A DNA stretch of 15,602 nucleotides. It comes from Pseudomonadota bacterium. GTDB taxonomy: Bacteria > Pseudomonadota > Alphaproteobacteria > Rhizobiales > Xanthobacteraceae. The notes under the pieces were generated by a model. It had not been told where the DNA came from. It saw only the letters and a list, made by a program, of their open reading frames with translations, and did no database searches. Each line of letters begins with the position of its first letter. Position 1 is the stretch's first letter. The stretch covers positions 1 through 15,602 of the forward strand of contig JAEWFG010000075.1 of the NCBI GenBank assembly GCA_023388935.1. Reading direction: 5' to 3'. This document shows, piece after piece, positions 5,988 through 12,612 of the stretch. Both the position numbers and the translations under genes were made by a program.

Positions 5988-7193
5988 TCACTTCTTCACC
6001 AGCGGACAGCGCGACTGCTCCAGCGACTGGAACGCCTCGCTGCCCGGCACAGTGGCGAGCAGCTTGTAATCGTCCCAGCGGCCCTTCGACTCCGACGGCT
6101 TCTTCACCTCGAACAGGTACATGTCGTGGATCATGCGGCCGTCCTCGCGGATCTTGCCGTTCTTGGCGAAGAAGTCGTTGATCGGCGTCTCCTTCATCAC
6201 CTTGATGACCGCGACGGAGTCCGTCGTACCAGCCGCCTTCACGGCCTTCAGATAGTGCATGACGGAGGAATAGACGCCGGCCTGCGCCGAGGTCGGCACT
6301 CGCTTGGTGCGCTCCATGAAGCGCTTCGAGAACGCGCGCGTGTCGTCGTTGAGGTCCCAGTAGAACGCTTCCGCCAGCAGCAGGCCCTGCGCGGTCTCCA
6401 GCCCGATCGAGTCGATGTCGGAGACGAAGGCGAGCAGCGGCGAGACCTTCTGGCCGCCCTTGGTGATGCCGAACTCGGCCGCCTGCTTGATGGCGTTGAC
6501 AGTATCGCCGCCGGCGTTCGCCAGTCCGATCACCTTCGCCTTGGAGGCCTGGGCCTGAAGCAGGAACGACGAAAAATCCGACGTGTTGAGCGGATGGCGC
6601 ACGCTGCCGAGAACCTTGCCGCCGGTCTTGGTGACGACGGCGCTCGTATCCTTTTCCAGATCCTGGCCGAAGGCATAGTCGGCAGTCAGGAAGAACCAGG
6701 TGTCGAGGCCCGACTTGACGGCCGCAAGACCGGTCACGTTGGCCTGGCCGTAGGTGTCGAACACGTAGTGGATGGTGTAGGGGCCGCAGGCCTCGTTGGT
6801 GAGGCGGATCGAGCCCGGGCCGTTGAACATGATGATCTTGTTGCGCGCTTTCGCGATCTCGCCGGCGGCAAGCGCGGTCGCGGACGCCGCGACGTCGTAG
6901 ATCATCTCGACGCCCTGGTTGTCGATCATGTCGCGGGCGATGTTGGCGGACAGGTCGGCCTTGTTGAGATGGTCGGCCGCCAGCACCTGGATCTTGCGTC
7001 CCAGCACCTCGCCGCCGAAGTCCTCCACGGCCATCTTGGCCGCGGTCTCGCTGCCGGGACCGGTGATGTCGGCATAAAGGCTCGACATGTCGAGGATGCC
7101 GCCGATCTTCAGCGGCGGCTTATCCTGGGCCTGCGCGGCGCTCGCACTCAGGGCAAACGCGGCGGCAAAAATGCCCGACAAAATATTCTTCAT
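5988..7193 (-). CDS. ABC transporter periplasmic substrate-binding protein, branched-chain amino acid (LivJ) type
   Basis: This 401-residue exported protein has its start ATG 7193-7191 preceded by AAGGGAGG (7203-7210), nine bases away, a very strong ribosome-binding site. The N-terminus is a textbook signal peptide: Lys2, a hydrophobic core of residues 4-19, and A-Q-A followed by Q-D-K, so cleavage probably falls after Ala22. The mature part opens with L-K-I-G-G-I-L-D-M-S-S-L-Y, then G-x-E-x-A-x-K-M-A-V-E-D-F-G and G-R-K-I-Q-V-L-A-A-D, the ligand-binding fold of the Leu/Ile/Val and aromatic-acid binding family. Such proteins deliver amino acids, aromatic acids, short amides and similar ligands to a Liv-type ABC transporter. 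No permease or ATPase gene is in the window, so it works with a transporter encoded elsewhere. It heads the minus-strand run of CoA-pathway genes, hinting that its ligand feeds that pathway. Confidence 0.93.
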   Translation of the reverse strand: MKNILSGIFAAAFALSASAAQAQDKPPLKIGGILDMSSLYADITGPGSETAAKMAVEDFGGEVLGRKIQVLAADHLNKADLSANIARDMIDNQGVEMIYDVAASATALAAGEIAKARNKIIMFNGPGSIRLTNEACGPYTIHYVFDTYGQANVTGLAAVKSGLDTWFFLTADYAFGQDLEKDTSAVVTKTGGKVLGSVRHPLNTSDFSSFLLQAQASKAKVIGLANAGGDTVNAIKQAAEFGITKGGQKVSPLLAFVSDIDSIGLETAQGLLLAEAFYWDLNDDTRAFSKRFMERTKRVPTSAQAGVYSSVMHYLKAVKAAGTTDSVAVIKVMKETPINDFFAKNGKIREDGRMIHDMYLFEVKKPSESKGRWDDYKLLATVPGSEAFQSLEQSRCPLVKK

Positions 7194-7202
7194 CGAAAAA
7201 GA

Positions 7203-7210
7203 CCTCCCTT
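7203..7210 (-). promoter_or_regulatory. Strong Shine-Dalgarno sequence of the substrate-binding protein gene
   Basis: On the minus strand AAGGGAGG lies nine bases before the ATG at 7193. It is the strongest ribosome-binding site in the window and fixes this start. It suggests high expression, as expected for a periplasmic binding protein. Confidence 0.8.
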
Positions 7211-7320
7211 ATCGCGCCGCGCTCTGTCGGCGCTTGATTATTGCTGTTGCCGCAATCATGCCGCAGGCGCAAGAGCGCAGCAAGCGCGGGTGCGAAGAGG
7301 ACGCCCGTTCAGCGCGCGAT

Positions 7321-7390
7321 TTCCGCAAAGCGGAATGGTGGCGGCAAGATGTTTCCACGTCGTCATTGCGAGCGCAGCAAAGCAATGACG
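7321..7390. repeat. Two intergenic hairpins in a divergent promoter region
   Basis: TTCCGC (7321-7326) pairs with GCGGAA (7330-7335) around AAA, and CGTCATTGC (7361-7369) pairs perfectly with GCAATGACG (7382-7390). The second is of the CGTCATTGCGAGCG type that is dispersed in many alphaproteobacterial genomes; that is general knowledge, not a search. The surrounding gap 7194-7489 separates divergent genes and must hold both promoters, but I could not identify convincing -35/-10 boxes in it. Confidence 0.7.
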
Positions 7391-7489
7391 GAGTGTGAGG
7401 CAATCGCGCGGCGTCACGCAACAAGTACCCCTTCGTTGTTCGCCACGTTTGCGCTAAGACTGAAGCGTAACACAACCTCTCCGGGTCAT

Positions 7490-8260
7490 GTGACGCAACT
7501 GCCTCACCTCATCGTCGCATTTCTTCTCGTCGCGGGTCACACTGCGTTCGCGACGCCGTGCCAATTCGAGTCCCAAGGCGAAGGCCGCGTCGCCGCGATC
7601 GTCGATCCACGCAGTGTGCATCTCGACGACAACCGCGAGATCCGCCTCTCCGGGATCGAACCGACGGCGACGACGAAGCAGGCGCTGGCTTCGCTGCTCG
7701 TCGGCCGCGACGTGACACTGCGCGGCACCGATGACACGCCCGACCGTTACGGCCGGCAAGGCGCACTCATGTTCATCGGCGAGAGCGACACCTCGGTGCA
7801 GGCAGTGTTGCTCGCCCAGGGCGATGCCCTCGTCTCAGCCGAAATCACGGACAAGGACTGCGCAGCGGCCCTGATGGCATCGGAGACCGTGGCGCGGCGC
7901 CAAAAAAAGGGGAACTGGGCTGACCCGTCGGCCATAAAAAACACGGAAAGTTCGGACGATATTTTGGCCGGGATCGGGCGCTTTACGGTGGTCGAGGGCA
8001 AAGTCCTGTCGGTCCGGCAAGCTGGGGCAACGACCTACCTCAACTTCGGACGGAACTGGACACGCGGCTTTGCCGTGACTATTTCAAAACGCATGCTGCC
8101 GGCGTTCGAAAGCGCCGGGATCGCCCTTAAGCCATTGGAAAATAGACGTATTCGAGTCCGAGGCTGGGTCGAGGGGAATACGGGGCCGCGGATCGACGTG
8201 CTCCGGGTGGGACAGGTCGAGTTGCTGGGCGCAAACGATCCGACAGGGGTAAGGCCCTAG
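7490..8260 (+). CDS. Secreted thermonuclease (SNase)-like protein with degenerate active site
   Basis: The frame is open from far upstream, but the upstream codons run through repeat DNA. GTG 7490 is the best start because it begins a clean signal peptide (M-T-Q-L-P-H-L-I-V-A-F-L-L-V-A-G-H-T-A-F-A, cleavage near residue 21); no strong ribosome-binding site precedes it, so the start is tentative. The 256-residue product has an SNase-like domain at about 30-145: I-R-L-S-G-I-E-P-T at 51-59 matches the R-L-x-G-I-D-x-P-E signature, and D-R-Y-G-R-Q-G-A at 85-92 matches the D-x-Y-G-R region. Counterparts of nuclease Arg35 (Arg52) and Arg87 (Arg89) are kept. The general base Glu43 falls on Ala60 and the metal ligand Asp21 on Arg41. 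A second beta-rich, OB-like region spans about 163-248. It is likely periplasmic and may bind rather than cut nucleic acid. The M48 protease gene follows 26 bases downstream. Confidence 0.8.
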   Translation: MTQLPHLIVAFLLVAGHTAFATPCQFESQGEGRVAAIVDPRSVHLDDNREIRLSGIEPTATTKQALASLLVGRDVTLRGTDDTPDRYGRQGALMFIGESDTSVQAVLLAQGDALVSAEITDKDCAAALMASETVARRQKKGNWADPSAIKNTESSDDILAGIGRFTVVEGKVLSVRQAGATTYLNFGRNWTRGFAVTISKRMLPAFESAGIALKPLENRRIRVRGWVEGNTGPRIDVLRVGQVELLGANDPTGVRP

Positions 8261-8286
8261 AGAGGGCCAGGCACGGGTTAAGCGAC

Positions 8287-9786
8287 GTGGATGGGGTGCT
8301 AGAACGGCACGGACGAGGTGAATGCCGCCGCCTGCGGGCTGCGCCGGCGACGCTATGCCTTGTGCTGGGCGCGGCGCTCGCCGGTTGCGGCGACATGGGC
8401 CGGTTCCAGACCGCGGCACCCCCGCCGACGGTCGCGATGCCGAGGCCGAAGCCGGCAGTCGCGCAGACCCCCGCCACCGAGAAGGAGCACGAGCGCATCC
8501 TGGCGAGCTATGGCGGCGCCTATGACGACCCGCGGCTCGAATCGCTGGTCACCAAAACCGTCGAGCGGCTCGTCGCCGCCTCCGACCGCCCCGACCAGGG
8601 CTACCGGGTCACCATCCTCAATTCCGGCGCCGTGAACGCCTTCGCGCTGCCGAACGGCCAGCTCTATGTCACGCGCGGCCTGCTTGCGCTCGCCAGCGAC
8701 ACCTCGGAATTGTCCTCCGTGCTCAGCCACGAGATGGCGCATGTCCTATCCAAGCACGCGGCGATGCGCGAGGATCAGGCGCGCCAGGCCGCGATCGTCA
8801 CCCGTGTCGTCACCGACATGAGCGCCGACCCCGATCTCACCGCGCTCGCGCTTGCCAAGACCAAGCTCACCATGGCGAGCTTCTCGCGTAACCAGGAGTT
8901 CGAGGCCGACGGCATTGGCATCGGCATTTCAGCCCGCGCGCATTTCGACCCCTATGGCGCAGCGCGCTTCCTCTCCGCGATGGAGCGCAATGCGGAGCTG
9001 AAGGCAGGCAAGAGTTCGCTCGATCCGCGCGCGCAGGACTTCACTTCGTCGCATCCGGCAACGCCGGAGCGCGTGCAGAATGCGCAGTCCATCGCGCGAC
9101 AATATGCGGCGCCAGAAGGCGCCGAGCGCGACCGCGAAAGCTATCTCGCCGCGATCGACAACCTCGTCTATGGCGAAGACCCCAGCGAAGGTTTTGTGCG
9201 CGGCCGCAGATTCCTGCATCCGAAGCTCGGCTTCACCTTCCAGGCACCGGACAATTTCACGCTCGACAATACTGCGCAGGCGGTGATCGGCGTGCGCGAC
9301 GGCGGCTCACAGGCGATGCGCTTCGACGTCGTGCGGGTGCCGGCCGAACAGTCGCTCGGCGATTATCTCAATTCGGGCTGGATGGAAGGCGTCGAGAAGG
9401 CCTCCACCGAGGACATCACGATCAACGGCTTTCCGGCCGCCTCTGCCACCGCCAAGGGCGATCAGTGGCAGTTCAAGGTCTATGCGCTGCGCTTCGGCAG
9501 CGACGTCTACCGCTTCATCTTCGCGACAAAGCAGAAATCGACCGAGAGCGAGCGCAATACGCGCGAGACCGTCAATTCATTCCGCCGCCTGACACTCGAC
9601 GAGATCCAGGCCGCACGTCCGCTGCGTGTCAAGGTCATCACTGTGCAGCCCGGCGATACTGTCGAGTCGCTCTCCCACCGCATGGCCGGCGTCGATCATC
9701 CCGCCGAACGTTTCCGCGTGCTCAACGGCCTCGATCGCACCGCTCAGGTGAAGGTGCGCGACCGCGTGAAGATCGTCGCGGATTGA
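8287..9786 (+). CDS. M48 family zinc metalloprotease, lipoprotein, BepA/YfgC-like
   Basis: The frame opens with GTG 8287, and another GTG at 8296 is possible. Neither has a good ribosome-binding site, so the exact start is unsure. The 499-residue product carries a hydrophobic stretch ending in lipobox L-A-G-C (Cys34), predicting a membrane-anchored lipoprotein. The peptidase domain (about 65-275) has the zinc motif H-E-M-A-H at 148-152, the third ligand in E-F-E-A-D at 204-208, and S-H-P-A-T-P-E-R-V at 255-263, all typical of M48 periplasmic proteases that handle outer-membrane protein quality control. Residues about 310-435 form an extra beta-rich domain, and 450-497 (V-Q-P-G-D-T-V-E-S-L then a N-G-L segment) resemble a LysM-like cell-wall binding module. 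It probably forms a short transcript with the SNase-like gene. Family identity is firm; the physiological target is inferred. Confidence 0.92.
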   Translation: MDGVLERHGRGECRRLRAAPATLCLVLGAALAGCGDMGRFQTAAPPPTVAMPRPKPAVAQTPATEKEHERILASYGGAYDDPRLESLVTKTVERLVAASDRPDQGYRVTILNSGAVNAFALPNGQLYVTRGLLALASDTSELSSVLSHEMAHVLSKHAAMREDQARQAAIVTRVVTDMSADPDLTALALAKTKLTMASFSRNQEFEADGIGIGISARAHFDPYGAARFLSAMERNAELKAGKSSLDPRAQDFTSSHPATPERVQNAQSIARQYAAPEGAERDRESYLAAIDNLVYGEDPSEGFVRGRRFLHPKLGFTFQAPDNFTLDNTAQAVIGVRDGGSQAMRFDVVRVPAEQSLGDYLNSGWMEGVEKASTEDITINGFPAASATAKGDQWQFKVYALRFGSDVYRFIFATKQKSTESERNTRETVNSFRRLTLDEIQAARPLRVKVITVQPGDTVESLSHRMAGVDHPAERFRVLNGLDRTAQVKVRDRVKIVAD

Positions 9787-9806
9787 GGCTGCGCTGAGCG
9801 CGCGTT

Positions 9807-9872
9807 ATCGGGGGCGCGCTGAACGCGAACCCCCGATGCGCAATTGCGCACAGTCCCGGCGTTCGCCGGGAC
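9807..9872. terminator. Cluster of hairpins between convergent genes, possible two-way transcript end
   Basis: Three palindromes follow each other: ATCGGGGG (9807-9814) with CCCCCGAT (9830-9837), the perfect palindrome GCGCAATTGCGC (9838-9849), and GTCCCGGCG (9853-9861) with CGCCGGGAC (9864-9872), a nine-base stem with a TT loop. They lie in the gap 9787-9928, between the stop of the protease gene and the stop of the oppositely oriented MFS gene. The place suits bidirectional termination, but no T-run follows either way, so they may simply be dispersed repeats. Bases 9873-9928 show nothing else. Confidence 0.5.
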
Positions 9873-9928
9873 GACAGTTGAGCAAGAGAAGCCGCCCGAG
9901 CGCCAATCGGCCGCTCGGAAACAACAGG

Positions 9929-11257
9929 CTAACGGCCCGGGTCCATGTCGCCCGCTTCGCGCTGGCCGCTGAGCCAGAGCGCGAGCAACGTCCAGAACGC
10001 GCCCGAGAGCAGATACGCTCCCGAAGCGATGACGCCGAGATTGATGGCGAGCAGCAGCGCCACCAGAGGAGCGAAGCCAGCGCCGAACAGCCAGGCCAGG
10101 TCAGAAGTCAATGCCGAGGCCGTGTAGCGGTACGCCTGCCTGAAGTTCGAGGCGATCGCGCCCGAGGACTGGCCGAAGGACAGGCCGAGCAGGATGAAGC
10201 CGATCACCATGTAGATGGTCTCGCCGAACGCGCCGGCATCGAGCAGCTGCGGGGCGAAGCCGCTGTAGATCGCGATCGCGATCGCCGATCCCATGAGCAG
10301 CGACTTGCGGCCGACGCGGTCGGCGATGATGCCGGAGACAACGATCGCGGCGACGCCGAACACGGCGGCGACCGTCTCGATGATCAAGAAGCGCACCGGG
10401 CTTTCGCGGGTGAACAGAAACACCCAGGACAGCGGAAACACCGTGACCATGTGGAACAGCGCGAAGCTCGCCAGCGGCGCGAACGCACCGAGCATGATGT
10501 TGTGGCCTTCGCGCGCAACAGTCTCGGAGATACGCGAGGGCTGCAATTCGCGGTTTTCGAACTGCGATGCATATTCCTCGGTCGACACCATGCGCAGGCG
10601 CGCGAACAGCGCCACGACGTTGATCGCGAACGCGACGAAGAACGGATAGCGCCAGCCCCAGTCGAAGAAGTCTTCGGCCGAGAGATTTCCGGCGAAATAG
10701 GCAAACAGCGCGCTCGCCACGATCAGACCGAGCGGGGCCCCCAGCTGCGGCACCATCGCGTACCAGCCGCGCTGCGAAGGCGGCGCGTTCAGCGCCAGGA
10801 GCGAAGCCATACCGTCCCAGGTGCCCCCCCAGGCCAGACCCTGCGCGATGCGCGCCAGCGCCAGCAGCCAGATCGCCGCGGCACCGATGCTGTGATAGCC
10901 GGGCAGGAACGCGATCGCGACGGTGGCGGTGCCGAGCAGGAACAGCGCAGAGATCAGCTTGGCCGTCTTGCCGTAGTGCCGGTCGACCGTCATGAAAATG
11001 ACGGTTCCGATCGGACGGGCCATGAAGGCCAGCGCGAAGATCATGAAGGAATAGAGGGTGCCGGTCAGTTCGCTCGTGAACGGGAACACCAGGCGCGGAA
11101 ACACGATCACCGAGGCGATCGCGAAGACGAAGAAGTCGAAGAATTCCGAGGTGCGGCCAATGATGACGCTGATGGCGATCTCGCCGGGACTGGCCTGGTC
11201 GTGGCCGTGTTCGCCCGTGTGGAGGTCTGCCATTGCAGGGGTCTGTGCCGTCGCCAT
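9929..11257 (-). CDS. MFS transporter, metabolite:H+ symporter-like
   Basis: This 442-residue integral membrane protein starts at ATG 11257-11255 with AAGGG seven bases upstream; an alternative ATG at 11233 is less well placed. Twelve hydrophobic segments can be traced. Signature positions match the metabolite:H+ symporter branch (ShiA/ProP-like): R-T-S-E-F-F-D-F-F at 35-43 (family E-W-Y-D-F), R-P-I-G at 81-84, D-R-H-Y-G-K at 92-97, A-R-I-A-Q-G-L-A-W-G-G at 135-145, W-R-Y-P-F-F at 202-207, and D-R-V-G-R-K at 313-318. Several are off-consensus: D-R-H-Y-G-K for D-R-x-G-R-R/K and G-G-T-W for G-G-E-W. Such carriers move organic acids, osmolytes or related metabolites with protons; the substrate here is unknown. 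The gene diverges from cyoABCD and shares its upstream region, so the two may be co-regulated. Confidence 0.9.
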   Translation of the reverse strand: MATAQTPAMADLHTGEHGHDQASPGEIAISVIIGRTSEFFDFFVFAIASVIVFPRLVFPFTSELTGTLYSFMIFALAFMARPIGTVIFMTVDRHYGKTAKLISALFLLGTATVAIAFLPGYHSIGAAAIWLLALARIAQGLAWGGTWDGMASLLALNAPPSQRGWYAMVPQLGAPLGLIVASALFAYFAGNLSAEDFFDWGWRYPFFVAFAINVVALFARLRMVSTEEYASQFENRELQPSRISETVAREGHNIMLGAFAPLASFALFHMVTVFPLSWVFLFTRESPVRFLIIETVAAVFGVAAIVVSGIIADRVGRKSLLMGSAIAIAIYSGFAPQLLDAGAFGETIYMVIGFILLGLSFGQSSGAIASNFRQAYRYTASALTSDLAWLFGAGFAPLVALLLAINLGVIASGAYLLSGAFWTLLALWLSGQREAGDMDPGR

Positions 11258-11349
11258 TCGTGCGCCCTTAACGTCCTGAAAACCAAAGCCGACCGCCCGG
11301 CGGGAGGCCAGGCAATCCGGCGCTGTCTGACCCAACATTCCGCACCGCA

Positions 11350-11372
11350 ACATTGGACAAATTGTCCAATGT
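11350..11372. promoter_or_regulatory. Perfect 23-base inverted repeat, candidate operator for cyoABCD and/or the divergent MFS gene
   Basis: ACATTGGACAA (11350-11360) and TTGTCCAATGT (11362-11372) are exact reverse complements around a single A at 11361. The site lies 68 bases before the cyoA start and 93 bases before the MFS start. An odd-spaced dyad of this length with A/T-rich outer ends in GC-rich DNA is typical of a dimeric repressor or activator site. The TTGGAC/GTCCAA arms recall operators of GntR/FadR-type or Rrf2-type regulators, but I cannot assign a protein, and no regulator gene is in the window. Flanking bases give no convincing promoter boxes. Confidence 0.7.
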
Positions 11373-11439
11373 CCGGATTGTTGCGCCGCAGCTACCCGTT
11401 GCCCCCGCAAAGGAAACTCATTCTCATAAGGCTCGGCCC

Positions 11440-12600
11440 GTGTCTCGTCTCAAGATCCTGGCGCTACTACCACTGGCAGTCGCACTCAGCGGCTGCAACT
11501 ACGTCGTGCTGGCGCCAGCCGGCGATATCGCTGCTCAGCAGCGCGACCTCGTCATTATCTCCACCGTCCTGATGCTCCTGATCGTCGTCCCCGTGATGGC
11601 GCTGACGGTGCTGTTCGCCTGGCGCTACCGCCAGTCCAATACCGCGGCCCGCTACGAGCCGGAATGGGATCACTCGACCAAGCTCGAGCTCGTGATCTGG
11701 TCGGTGCCACTGCTGATCATCGTGTGTCTCGGCGCGCTAACCTGGATGGCGACGCATCTGCTCGATCCCTACCGCTCGCTCGGCCGCATCGCCTCGGACC
11801 GTCCGGTCGATCAGGCAATGGCGCCGCTCGAGGTCGACGTCGTCGCGCTCGACTGGAAGTGGCTGTTCATCTATCCCGACTACGGGATCGCCACCGTCAA
11901 CGAGCTCGCAGCGCCCGTCGATCGTCCGATCGCTTTCCGCATCACGTCCTCGACGGTGATGAACTCGTTCTACATTCCCGCGCTCGCCGGCCAAGTCTAT
12001 GCCATGCCGGGCATGGAGACCAAGCTTCACGCCGTGGTCAACCATGCAGGCACCTACAAGGGCATTTCCGCCAATTACAGCGGCGCCGGCTTCTCCGGCA
12101 TGCACTTCAAATTCCAGGGCCTCGACGACAAGGGCTTTGACGCCTGGATCGCCAGCGTCAAGTCCGCCGGTGGCTCGCTCGGCCGCGCCGAATACCTTCA
12201 GCTGGAAAAGCCTAGCCAGAATGAGTCGGTGCGACGCTACGGCACCGTCGATTCCGATCTCTACCGCCTGATCCTCAACATGTGCGTCGAGACCGGCAAG
12301 ATGTGCACGGGCGAGATGATGGCGATCGACGCCAAGGGCGGCCTCGGCCTTGAAGGCCTGAACAACACCCTGCCACTGGCCTACGACAAGTACGCCCGCC
12401 GCGGCACCGCGCTCGGCGGCGAGCCGACCTTCGTGGCCGGCACCTGCACGCCGGATGCGCCGCAGGGCCAGACCACCGCGTCGATCAAGGCTCCCACCGA
12501 CACCGCGCCGCTGCTCGGCGCCGGCCTGAAGCGGCCGACCTTCACGCCGCTCAAGTCCTCGTCCTTCTTCCTCGGACAACGTCCGAAGTCAGACTCCTAA
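11440..12600 (+). CDS. cyoA: Cytochrome bo3 ubiquinol oxidase subunit II
   Basis: GTG 11440 is chosen because AAGG (11428-11431) lies eight bases upstream and the product then begins with a lipoprotein signal: M-S-R-L-K-I, a hydrophobic core, and L-S-G-C with Cys19 as the lipid-modified residue. Codons further upstream, from a TTG at 11353, fall inside the operator palindrome. Two membrane segments (about 38-61 and 84-106) are followed by a periplasmic cupredoxin domain (about 130-255). The CuA ligands of cytochrome c oxidases are absent: the loop reads S-G-A-G-F-S-G-M-H-F, not C-x-x-x-C-x-x-x-H. This marks a quinol oxidase. The 386 residues exceed E. coli CyoA (about 315) by a C-terminal extension rich in Pro, Thr and Ser. 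The gene heads cyoABCD; cyoB starts 12 bases after its stop. Confidence 0.95.
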   Translation: MSRLKILALLPLAVALSGCNYVVLAPAGDIAAQQRDLVIISTVLMLLIVVPVMALTVLFAWRYRQSNTAARYEPEWDHSTKLELVIWSVPLLIIVCLGALTWMATHLLDPYRSLGRIASDRPVDQAMAPLEVDVVALDWKWLFIYPDYGIATVNELAAPVDRPIAFRITSSTVMNSFYIPALAGQVYAMPGMETKLHAVVNHAGTYKGISANYSGAGFSGMHFKFQGLDDKGFDAWIASVKSAGGSLGRAEYLQLEKPSQNESVRRYGTVDSDLYRLILNMCVETGKMCTGEMMAIDAKGGLGLEGLNNTLPLAYDKYARRGTALGGEPTFVAGTCTPDAPQGQTTASIKAPTDTAPLLGAGLKRPTFTPLKSSSFFLGQRPKSDS

Positions 12601-12612
12601 TAGAGAGCTCGC

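Noticed and set aside
6126..7388. 420-codon plus-strand frame opposite the binding-protein gene
   Set aside because: Shadow of a gene with a clear signal peptide and strong ribosome-binding site on the minus strand.
681..7489. CRISPR array or transposon suggested by many palindromes
   Set aside because: The repeats are not regularly spaced with unique spacers, and no transposase, Cas or integrase gene is present. They fit dispersed intergenic palindromic elements.
9807..9872. Classical Rho-independent terminator
   Set aside because: Stems are strong but no U-tract follows on either strand, so the terminator role is only possible, not shown.
11353..11439. TTG start for cyoA at 11353
   Set aside because: The codon lies inside the operator palindrome and would put about 29 residues before the lipoprotein signal. 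GTG 11440 has AAGG upstream and gives a proper lipobox protein.
9836..11572. 578-codon plus-strand frame opposite the MFS gene
   Set aside because: It runs antisense through a well-supported membrane protein and into the cyoA start region. Its composition is highly charged and shadow-like.
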